From: Eutypa lata
Lineage: Eukaryota > Ascomycota > Sordariomycetes > Xylariales > Diatrypaceae
Reading direction: 5' to 3'
Length of the DNA: 64,000 bases
Assembly: GCA_022661535.1 (NCBI GenBank)
Contig: JAKULF010000010.1
Location: 248,001 to 312,000, forward strand
The notes under the pieces: model-generated
Seen by the model: the letters and a program-made list of their open reading frames with translations, nothing else
What the model was told of the DNA's origin: nothing
The model's database searches: none
Shown here: one piece after another, positions 55,325 to 64,000 of the stretch
Numbering within the stretch: the stretch's first letter is position 1
Layout: the number at the start of each line of letters is the position of its first letter
Translations under genes and position numbers: made by a program

Positions 55325-56394
55325 ATGTCTCTCAACACCTCACGATCAGCCGCGAGGCTCTCTCGCCAAGCTGTACGTCACTGCCGGAATCATCAGTCCC
55401 CAATAGCAGCTCCTTTCATTCCCTACTCAAGTACCTCCGCCTCCTTCTCGACGTCATCAGCCTGTCGAGACTTCGCAGATTTCACCTCTGCCGCCGCCGC
55501 CGCCGCCGCCGCTGCAAACGACGACCTACCGAGATGGGCACGCACACCCCGGCGGATGAAGGCCCCCTTCTCCCCACACGTCACGAAGGACCCCCGACGC
55601 TCGGAGTGGAAGGTGAACGAGGACCCCAAGAAGCTGGACGACGCTTTAAATAAGTTCCTGGGTCGGGATGGCGAGAGGCTGCTGCCTGATGAGTTGAAGT
55701 GGCTGGCTGTTACGCATAAGAGCTTTGATCAGGGTCGGAGAGGATTCAATGACCGGCTGGCATTTTTAGGTATGTTCCAATGGTTCTTTGTCTACGGCAG
55801 CTGCTTTTTGTGGTTGTTGTTGTTGAGGGTGATAAAAAAGAGAGAAAAGAAAAAAGAAAAAAAAAGCCGGCTGACATTGCGTGAAAAAAAAAATAGGACG
55901 GCAAATCTGTGTAATGGAAGCTACGCAGTTCATCATCACCTCGCCTCCGAACTACACCTCCGCGACGCCCGATCCCTTTGCCGATCGGCGGCAGCCCTTC
56001 GAGGACCCGGCTCTGCGGAGTCTAGATAACCTTTCTGAGAGCCAGCCCAGCGACCTGTTTACCCTCGAACATCTGACTAAGCTGGCGGTGGACTCTGGAT
56101 TGAGCGACGTTGTGAGGTGGAAGCCTAAAATGGTGAGTCTATCTGGCAGAGCAGGCAGGCGTGCTCTTCAAAAGATTACTTGTGGCCGCCCCCTATATTG
56201 TGTTGTATTGAACGCCTACTAATTAATTGATGATCCTCCAGCCTGAAAATATACAAGGTTCTGGTTTCCAGCCCATCATGTCTGGTGCTGTGTACGCCAT
56301 CGTAGGGGCCGTTGCCCTGCAGCATGGAGGCAAGGTCGCCAGTCGTGTTGTCCGGGAACGGATAATGAGGAAGGTCCAGCCGAAAGGGACCTGA
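55325..56394 (+). CDS. mitochondrial large-subunit ribosomal protein mL57 (Mrpl15-like, RNase III fold)
   Basis: Three predicted exons: 55325-55769, 55897-56132 and 56242-56394, giving about 277 aa. Introns are 127 and 109 bp, and the junctions give LAFLG/RQICVME and WKPKM/PENIQGSG. It is a component of the fungal mitochondrial 54S subunit with a catalytically inactive RNase III-type fold. Evidence: a Ser/Arg-rich presequence without acidic residues for the first 45 residues (MSLNTSRSAARLSRQAVRHC), a PRWARTPRRMKAPFSPH segment, LLPDELKWLAVTHKSFDQGRRGFNDRLAFLG (the RNase III signature helix), and the C-terminal MSGAVYAIVGAVALQHGGKVASRVVRERI helix. A poly-alanine run (GCC repeats) at about 57-66 is a lineage-specific insertion near the presequence. 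It acts in the mitochondrial matrix. Confidence 0.9.
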
Positions 56395-58926
56395 GCTTTA
56401 TATTGGCTTATGATGCGGGGAAATGTACAAAAGCACCCATGTATGAGTATATATATATAGATATAAAATAGGCCTACGAGCCAAAAAGAAATCATCATGC
56501 CGCTAACGAGCTTCGTCTACTCTGCTGTCTACAACGTTGAAAGTCCACTACACGGCTATTGCTGGACTCGTAAGATTACAATATTCGAAGATCTCCTGTG
56601 CAGTCTGATGATATATATTGTCATTCTAAGCTTATGCCACCGATGTTATGTAGTTTGGGTACTCTACGAGCTCTAACTGTCTTCCATTTACAATCACTCA
56701 GTGGTACTGGGAAGTGCCATACGTCTCTTCAGAGAAGACTGTGATGTATGGCTTGAGTAACTCCCGTAGAACGGTTCAGACACATCATTTGAAGTATATA
56801 TGGATGTTATCTTTATCCAGTAGACAATGGAACGGCTGTCTAGTCGTTAAAAAATGTATTCAGGCCGGATGATCTAATCCAGTTGCTTTCGAATCCAAAC
56901 CCTCCCTATACAGATACAGCACCACGTCCGAAACCAGTCAATCTTGGCCTTATCAACAGCCTGTAAATCACCGTGAGGTTATCATTCCCAATTACATCAC
57001 ACAAGTGGACATATTGGTTTCTCGAAACTATCTACTCCAGATTTGATTATATCCATGCAACTCTACCTCAAGTCTTCAGGAAGTGTCGCAGGTTCTATGT
57101 AGTGTCTAGCCTCTCAATTGTTTTCTTCTTTCTTTTCCCCCTCCTCCAAAACCACGCCGTATATAGGTATATTCATATTAATCCACGTAATATTTGAACC
57201 TCTTGTTCCTTTCGATATTAGAGGCTACTTGTCAAAGGTTTGTTGAATTAAGGGGTCAAAGCTATGAGTGGTGGATGTATCAGTACAAGCCAACATGGCT
57301 GATTGTGTATATAAGCAGACGTTCCTCCCACCTCTATAGTAGCTGTCACCTTAGTCAATTAAGCTCATTATCCTGTCTTTCAGCAAGGTTCTTGATCACA
57401 CGCCTCTTTAATTTACAACAGGGCACAACGGTACTACCACCGTTGCAACTCGCGGGATAAGAAAAATGTCCGAGCATACAGAACAAGGCACGAGACGCCT
57501 TGAGGTGTCCTCCGGGATCCCCACCGTATTATACAAAGCTGGCGAGAATGAGGGTATATGTGGGAATGCGTTCAGCGGGTGAAGATCTTCAGTAAGTATA
57601 TAAGATCCTTCTTAAAGTCCCAAAAGAAGAACAGGACATAAGCATTGATGTGACGGTTAAATGTAGTACAGTAACGGTATTATATCTTGTGCAGCTCGAC
57701 ACCTAAGTGCTAGAGGGTTGGTTCTGCGGAGGGACCGCTCGAAATGAATCGGTATTGAAGCAACAGGAGGACGTTCCTGTCTTGCCTTGCTGCCTTATCA
57801 TGCAAATGTTCAGAAAATGCAAAGGTAATATATTTAGTTCCGGGTTACCAGAGCCTTGTCATATTTGCAGCCACGCCTGCTGTAGAACCGAGTCACAGGG
57901 TTCAATCATCTCTAACCCCCCGCGGGGTTTGTGCTCAAGTCTCAAGATGAAGTAGTCTACGCTTATATTTATGTATCTGACCATATAATGGCCTTTCTAC
58001 TTGGTACTTTCATACCCTATGTCAAAATGTAGCTATGGTCAGTCTCTGGGAGTCGTTGGCACTACACTCATCTTAAGTTAACTGCTTATTAATCATTCAT
58101 ATCGTAAAAGAAAATATACCTACAGTTTCGTCTTTTAGGTTTGAAGCGCCATAACCCTACTCGGTTAAATTCGTAGAGCTGTCAGCAGGTTATGTTTTAT
58201 TTTTATACTTGAAGCGCGTTGGATGATTCGTGCGCTTGAGGCTCGAGAGGACTACCACCTGGTAGACCGCTTCTATACCGCCTATGATATTCTAGGCATC
58301 GCGCGTAGGTATGGGCTGGGCCACTGAACTGATTAATAGTAATATAGCAAGCGGAAGGTATTTCATGAGGTGATCCCGAAAGAAGTTCAACGGCAGATGT
58401 ACATTAAACCTTTTACGGGTCGGCATATACGGAATTCTTCGATTTCACCAACTTACCTCACTTACGATTGGCCGCCAAGCAGATAGTAACAGCCTGTACA
58501 CGGTACCCTCAAAAAGACCAGTCATGATATATGTGGCTATCCCTAATCTTAGCCTGATGTGGAAATATTTTCAATCAAATGCTTCCCCGGATAATTAGCC
58601 TCGTCTCTTGGCGTAGCTTTTATTGGCATCAATGAAAAGCTGGGGTACATGCTGTTGTTCCAAGCGCGCCACTCCTGCATCGAATGTAATATATTTGGAA
58701 TGTGGTCAAATATAGTAGCAGTCCAATTGGGATGAGAGGCCGAAGGTCATGTGCACATATGCTGGTAGGGAGTGCCTTGTTGAGGGAAGACGTTGGCACA
58801 GATATAAGTATACGACGTCTCCAAGGTTATTGAGACAGGAGTTTCCGCTGTATGGATAACTTCAGCGAACAAGCTATCACTCCTTCTCTTCTATTCCCGT
58901 CCATTCGTCGCAGCTGATTGTTCACA
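56395..58926. other. long intergenic region with one possible coding relic
   Basis: About 2.5 kb of AT-rich sequence without a supported complete gene. A 38-codon frame from an ATG at 57466 has coding-like composition but no partner exon was found. A stronger relic at 58184-58327 is listed separately. A TATA-like CAGATATAAGTATA lies near 58800, about 130 bp before the LPMO start. Confidence 0.5.
58184..58327 (+). pseudogene. short coding-like relic of unknown gene
   Basis: A plus-strand frame ending in TGA at 58325-58327 reads EARWMIRALEAREDYHLV, then DRFYTAYDILGIARRYGLGH. It has amphipathic, charged, protein-like character quite unlike its AT-rich surroundings. No start, splice-defined partner or domain is visible, so it is treated as a leftover exon fragment. 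It could also be a chance open stretch. Confidence 0.3.
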
Positions 58927-59853
58927 ATGCGGGCCGGAGCACTCTCTCTCGTCGCCCTTGCGGCCCCCCTGATCCAGGGTCACTATATCTTCTCGCAACT
59001 CATTGTCGACGGGCAAGCCGTGGGTTCCGACTATACCTACATCCGTAAGAACTCTAACACCTACATGCCGGTTTTCCCCGCGGAAATCATCAACTCCGAA
59101 GAGCTGCGCTGCAACAAGGGAGCCAAGCCCGGCACGGCGCAGACCTACACAGTCAAGGCGGGCAGCAAGATCGGCTTCAAGCTCGCGTACAACGAGTTCA
59201 GTAAGTTCTTGACATAAAGATGCCGTTGTGTCTCGTCCCTATGCAAAAAAAAGAAAGAAAAAAACGAAATAAAATAAAGTTTCCCGCTAACAGCAACGCG
59301 CAATAGTCGAGCACCCCGGCCCCGGCTTCATCTACATGTCGAAGGCACCCGGCTCGGTTGACACGTACGACGGCTCGGGCGACTGGTTCAAGGTCTACGA
59401 GACCGGCCTCTGCGGCAGCAACCCGGGCTCCGACGGCAACTGGTGCAGCTGGCAGAAGGACCGCCTGGAGTTCACCATCCCGGAGAACATCCCGGCCGGC
59501 GAGTACCTCGTCCGCGCCGAGCACATCGGCCTCCACGAAGCCTTCCAGGGCCGCGCTCAGTTCTACATGGAGTGCGCCCAGCTGAAGATCGAAGGGTCGG
59601 GCATTGGCACCCCGCAGCCACTCGTTCAGGTAAGTATTGTTTGAGAGATATGTTTCACGTGCTATAAGATCAGACCGTTTGGAGAGTGTTTGTTGTCTCT
59701 CGGGAAGGCTGAGGTGAAGAACTTTGCTAACCATCGTTTTCGTCGCAGATCCCTGGTCTCTACAAGGCCAGCGACCCCGGCATCCAGTTTGACAAGTGGA
59801 ACAACCCGACTTCCTACGAGATGCCCGGACCAGCGGTATGGGATGGTCAATAA
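58927..59853 (+). CDS. AA9 lytic polysaccharide monooxygenase
   Basis: Three predicted exons: 58927-59200, 59307-59629 and 59749-59853, giving about 233 aa. Introns are 106 and 119 bp with GTAAGT donors. AA9 enzymes are secreted copper enzymes that cut crystalline cellulose or hemicellulose oxidatively. Evidence: signal peptide [18 protein letters not shown] followed immediately by His19, the first ligand of the copper histidine brace after cleavage. The second copper His is expected within [11 protein letters not shown], and the axial Tyr lies in QFYMECAQL. Other family blocks are [26 protein letters not shown] and [16 protein letters not shown]. Cysteines at RCNKG and YMECAQ fit the usual disulfide. 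The catalytic domain is complete and there is no CBM1 or serine-rich linker after it. The two GMC oxidoreductases in the window are of a type that can supply H2O2 or electrons. Confidence 0.93.
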
Positions 59854-60477
59854 ATCATTTTGTTGGGATTATCTGGCCTGGCATTGATTGGAATTTGCCC
59901 GTATCGAATTCGATTCTTCCGCTAGAAAGGTTTACTCACCAGCGCAACCAAATCAATCATTCGTAACTGAAGGTTCAGGAGTCGCACGTGCGCTATCTAG
60001 TCTACCGAGGCATTCGGGTGACAACCCCGATCAGCCAGCTGAATTACTCTTTAACGTACAATATAGTGTGTTTAATTGTCCATCTGTCCACTATGATTAC
60101 TTCTTGGTTGGTGGCCAGTGGTAGATCGCAATTCAGTTCCGCTCTTCAGTGCCCTTCGTGGTCAACGAATTTCAGGTGATCAGTGAACTAAGGTTTGTAA
60201 GACATATAATAAAGGATAAACTCCAAATATTCGCTGGTTGTGGCGCCGCCATAACTCTCACGTATTGCATCATGGTGTAGCTGAGCATCATAGAGTATAT
60301 GATGTATAAGAGGCAGTGATAGTTGTATGACTTGATTCAAGCTCTACAGCTAGGCATAATAGAGTGCTATATATATATGGAGATCACCAGAAACAGGGAA
60401 GCTTAATCCCTCCTATCTGTAGGAGTAGATCTACTGTAACATATGATACTCGATTCTGATATTGGGGTGTCCAACTG
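59854..60477. other. intergenic, no gene seen
   Basis: About 620 bp downstream of the LPMO gene. Short overlapping frames only; the right edge may be the tail of the decayed minus-strand gene. Confidence 0.5.
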
Positions 60478-61600
60478 TTATAGCTCGCTAAATGCAAGCA
60501 TACGCCATCCTGATTTGGATACCGCAGTATCATGCTCTCCCTTATCCATATTACTGACCGGTATCTGGAGATGAACAACAAACCTTTGGCATCTCCTTGC
60601 AGAAATGACGAGGATTTCTAGGGATGTTACTTTGGTGTTGCTCATTATGCGTATGACCACCTCAGTGTAAGCTGCGGTCGCGATGTCGATGTCAATGATG
60701 GTCTCTATCTTATCAAAGACGCATACGAAGCTCTGAGACGTACTAGTGACTTTGCTCGCCTTGAATAACCTCGAGTAACACTGATGAACATAGTGATGGG
60801 TACTTCCCACACCGAAGAGGCACGCCAACAGCTCGAAGTCACTAATTAAACTTCAACTCGCTAGGAAAGATGCCTTTTATCTGACAGTGGAATTAGAATG
60901 GTGCACTTGGCCCTCCTTGCAAATGAACATGGTGGCCAATATGCTCATACCATCCTTGGGCTTAAGGGTGACTTAATTAGAATAGCTCTTCACGGTACTA
61001 ACATTATTTTTACACACAACAATTAGGTCCATGATGAATCGTAGTCACAATGTTATAGTCTATTTTCTTTCGACACATTCATCGAGACAGACAAAAGTAG
61101 CATTGAACTCCAGGCTCTGTTCACAATCTTTATACAATTGACATATTATAGCCTCTATGCTTACAACATGGCAAGAAATTCCACGATGCTTTTTCGTCCA
61201 GGATGCTAATGCTGCCATCCTTCGAATGTGATTGATCACTGTGACTATACTTATAATCGGTTACCCCTCACAGTGCTCAAATGCAATGTCATACTATCGT
61301 AACATCCCCGTCATCCTGTAAGCAGCCACCTGATAACATTCAACTTCAGATATCTGATCGGGTGGCTCACATTGGATAGTATAATTACAACCAAAACTCG
61401 GTTGCTATTTGGTAATACAATGGATGCTTTTGAGGGCCATCTCTGAAGCAATAGTTGTAATGAGACGAGTTTCATTGGCGGTGCTGCAACAGAGGACCAT
61501 TCTCTCGTATCTCTGCCACGGCAAGACCACCCTAGGGTGCCGGAGCAAGGCCCGCGAATTTCTTTAAAATATTTCCAATAAGGGCACTCTAGGTCATAAC
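60478..61600 (-). pseudogene. decayed minus-strand gene with RIP-like stop codons
   Basis: No intact frame, but long protein-like stretches remain on the minus strand. From about 61590 to 61010 one frame reads FAGLAPAP-stop-GGLAVAEIRENGPLLQHRQ, then YNYCFRDGPQKHPLYYQIATEFW, then DYKYSHSDQSHSKDGSISIL, broken by TAG, TGA and TAA codons. From about 61010 to 60478 the frame is offset and reads VTLKPKDGMSILATMFICKEGQVHHS, then LACLFGVGSTHHYVHQCYS, then DKIETIIDIDIATAAYTEVV, with stops at 60975-60973, 60879-60877 and 60855-60853. All interrupting codons are one C-to-T or G-to-A step from a sense codon (CAG, CAA, CGA or TGG). This is the RIP signature. The offset between halves may be an old intron or a frameshift. 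I do not recognise the family; it could be a dispersed repeat or a duplicated accessory gene. Confidence 0.5.
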
Positions 61601-62572
61601 ATGAAGAAAATTGATTTTGTTGAAAGGACAGGGGATGTAGTAGTACCTGATAATTTCAATAAGCAATTAGAAGACTGAAGCCAGCACACTAATATGTAAC
61701 TGGAATAAAAATATAGTTATCCAATAGGACTTATGGTAACTATAAAGTCATTTTCCTGGTCAACAACTATATGATACAGTTCTTAAAGGGTGATGACAGG
61801 CCGTTGCAAGGAAGGAGCCATAAAATTTGGTAGTTTCCCTCACCCCTAGATTCAATCTTGCTTGCTAGGAGAAGAACGGGGATGTAACGCTCTGTGGAGG
61901 AAGGAAAATTCCCAAGCATCATGACTGAAGGCTGACAGTACCAACATATGCAGTATTATCTAATAAATCTCCGGATCTCTTCGAGTCGCACTTGACTACA
62001 CGGTTATAGATATTACTTCAAAATTTCCTCTTTAAGTTATCATCTAACAGTTTTGGCTTCTTGAGTCAACACAGCTGTAAGTATTAGTAGTCCATTTTAG
62101 AATATTCCATCTTGTAGATTTCGAGATTTTGGCGTGCTGTTAACGTTGCCCGTCAACGGAAAAGCCACGCGAGCTACACAACTAGGTACTTACCGCGTTA
62201 ACAACAACACAACCCAAACAACGTAGGCACGCGCTCAGGCATCCATTGCGCTTCCAGGACTAGGAAAGAACCATTTACTCGTTCTATTTAACTGGGGCGA
62301 GCCATCTCCCAAAGCAACCCATCAACCCTTTGCACCGTGACTGTGTTCACTACTCTCCCACGCATTCAACCCTCCAACCTTCAATCTTCAAAACACCTTT
62401 TCCGCTTCACTTCCACCCACTCTTGTTTGTGACAACCAACCTCAAACAATACCACCTTTCACGTCGCCGGACCTACATCAATCGACAACTTCACACTTAT
62501 CGCAGATAAGTCATTACCGAAACGTACCTTCATCATCATCAATTAATCAGGCTCGCAACTACGTCTGCAGAG
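61601..62572. other. intergenic, AT-rich, then CT/CA-rich leader
   Basis: About 970 bp. The left part is AT-rich and may hold further traces of the decayed minus-strand gene. The last 200 bp is CT/CA-rich, with CAACC, CTTCA and CATCATCATC words typical of a fungal 5' untranslated leader. Confidence 0.5.
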
Positions 62573-63203
62573 ATGGCTCCCAGAACTGCCAACCCCGAGT
62601 CCGCTGATGGCAAGGCTGATGGCAAGCACATCACCGTCCTCTGCACTCTCATCATGAGCTGCCAGGATTTCAAGGCCGACATGTCCAAGGCCGCCGAAGC
62701 TCTCGGTATCACTCACGCGAAGAACGTGTAAGTATCTATCTAGCCCTCTACCCTACAATCCTACCATCCCACCATCGTGACTTCTCCTCGATTTTATCTA
62801 CGGACTTCTCTCAATTCAGACAAAACAAGAGACTAATCAACCAAGCAGTCCCCGCGCCGTCAATTCCATCATCGGCCCCTACGGCTTCGAGCTGAAGGCC
62901 GGCAAGGTCACCAAGAAGGATGGCGGCACTCAGGGGCACGTCGCTATCGCCGCTGCCGCCAACGGCGCGACCAACGGCGATGATGAGGAGCCCGCTGAGA
63001 CTCCCACCAAGAAGATGAAGACGCGCGCTGCCACCGGCAAGAACGGCAAGAACGGCAAGATTATTTTTAAGAAGCGCAAGTTCGAGGAGGTCAAAGAGGA
63101 AGACGAGGCGGTCAAGGAGGAAGATGAGGTCGTCAAGGAGGAAGATGAGGTCGTCAAGGAGGAAGACGAGGAGGAGGACGGCGTGGATGCTGAGGCTGCC
63201 TAA
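62573..63203 (+). CDS. small protein with helical N-terminus and Lys/Glu heptad repeat
   Basis: Predicted exons are 62573-62727 and 62849-63203 (121 bp intron, GTAAGT donor, GACTAATC branch, AAGCAG acceptor), giving about 169 aa. The N-terminal 75 residues (ITVLCTLIMSCQDFKADMSKAAEALGI, then AVNSIIGPYGFELK) look like a small helical, Myb/HTH-like domain common in short fungal nuclear proteins, though this is weak. The middle is basic (TPTKKMKTRAATGKNGKNGK, IIFKKRKFEE), plausibly a nuclear localisation signal. The C-terminus is four copies of a seven-residue unit (VKEEDE plus A/V/E), then EEEDGVDAEAA. It is probably nuclear, with a charged chaperone-like or chromatin-associated tail (inference). 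The CT/CA-rich leader suggests robust expression. No specific family is assigned. Confidence 0.78.
63090..63173 (+). repeat. 21 bp coding tandem repeat, four copies
   Basis: Four in-frame 21 bp units beginning GTCAA(A/G)GAGGAAGA. Units two and three are identical and units one and four differ at a few bases. They encode V-K-E-E-D-E-x heptads, and the copy number is likely to vary between strains. Confidence 0.92.
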
Positions 63204-64000
63204 ATTGGCAGCAGCAGCAACAACAAGATTGTCCCTCAAACAATCATCATCTTCAATGACGGACTGGCTGGATGGCTGCATTCAGTTTTGTGCATGGAAA
63301 TGGAAGGCAGGTGCGAAAGGGCACTGAGGAAGAAAACGTAAAACGGATGACTAGGTTAACTGCCTTCTTTGTAGTCTGATCACTGGGACTTAAGAGGCCA
63401 GAGATGCTAAGAGAGGAACATGAACCGTCATCAATGAATCAATGAATACTTTAATCTGCTAGTACCGTGAAGTTTGCGTCTCGACTGCTACCTAATAATC
63501 ACTGTGTATAATTGAGGTGAATTAACAACGAAATTTGATCGATGCTACATCAGGCGGCAATCTCTGTCACTTCCAGGCAAGGCCATTTTATCCGATGATT
63601 CCAATTGAATTTTCAGGCAATAATCGCCTAGAACCTCTCGAAGCACTATTTGTATAACCACCATGAAGCAGAGGCCACAAAGATTCTATCTACCTGATAT
63701 ATTACTGTCCTAACTCCAAGCAACAAGTGGACCATCTGTAGAAATATAGAGAATATCTGTCCACACTTGCCTTAACGCATGCCTTGGACCTACAAGAGCA
63801 ACTAGATATGGAAGGAGCAGATGATATAAAGTTTCTGGGCTCTTTTGTTTACAGACTTCATATGAAAGGGAACTTCATAATACAGCCAGTAAGCATAGCA
63901 TGATGTAGTAGTATTTGGTATCAAAGACACAAAGTCGGGGATCTAACGAATATACCGACCTTTTCATATGATGATAGTGCCTGAAGTCTCTGGGCGACGA
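63204..64000. other. 3' flank, no gene seen
   Basis: About 800 bp after the last gene. The frame continuing on the plus strand to 63327 is an out-of-phase shadow of the repeat region. Nothing else is evident up to the window edge. Confidence 0.5.

Noticed and set aside
61828..61870. Minus-strand KIESRGEGN peptide, reminiscent of translation factor eIF5
   Set aside because: The likeness covers fewer than ten residues and no other eIF5 block follows in any frame, so it is probably coincidence.

Overview
This window is nuclear DNA of a filamentous ascomycete (Pezizomycotina, probably a sordariomycete). The genes have short spliceosomal introns, mostly 45-270 bp, with GTRNGT donors, CTAAC/CTGAC branch sites and YAG acceptors. 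Recognisable ascomycete genes include CAND1, Rtt109, mL57, an AA9 LPMO, a GH92 mannosidase, GMC oxidoreductases, a P450 and a TRI12-type transporter. No tRNA, rRNA, CRISPR array or intact transposon was found. Exon structures were worked out by hand from splice consensus and reading-frame continuity, so they are predictions.

Layout. 0-5 kb: non-coding sequence, a small secreted protein, an F-box-like gene broken by one in-frame TAG, and a short-chain dehydrogenase relic with frameshifts. 6-13 kb: a mitochondrial membrane protein and the housekeeping gene for CAND1 (minus strand). 14-17 kb: an acidic protein with a 45 bp internal duplication, then a divergent pair of PaiB-like (FMN-binding) and PaiA-like (GNAT acetyltransferase) genes. 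18-30.5 kb: an accessory metabolic block with a secreted GMC oxidoreductase, a secreted Sde182/nucleoside-hydrolase-like protein, a TRI12-type MFS transporter with one in-frame TAG, a nine-exon P450 and an SDR. No polyketide synthase, NRPS or terpene synthase is present. 31.7-46.6 kb: an F-box/ankyrin protein, a GH92 mannosidase, a second GC-rich GMC oxidoreductase and a D-2-hydroxyacid dehydrogenase. 47.5-56.4 kb: a large single-pass membrane protein with repeated Q-x-T-G motifs, Rtt109 and mitochondrial ribosomal protein mL57. 58.9-64 kb: an AA9 LPMO, a decayed minus-strand gene with RIP-like stop codons, and a small protein with an acidic/lysine heptad repeat.

Together the window alternates conserved housekeeping genes (protein neddylation cycle, H3K56 acetylation, mitochondrial translation) with accessory genes for plant-polymer attack (AA9, GMC, GH92, Sde182-like) and for oxidation and export of small molecules (P450, SDR, MFS). 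Several accessory loci are visibly decaying. The most notable observations are the fungal paiA/paiB neighbour pair, the single nonsense codons in two otherwise open genes, the Q-x-T-G repeat membrane protein, and the RIP-like relic near 61 kb.
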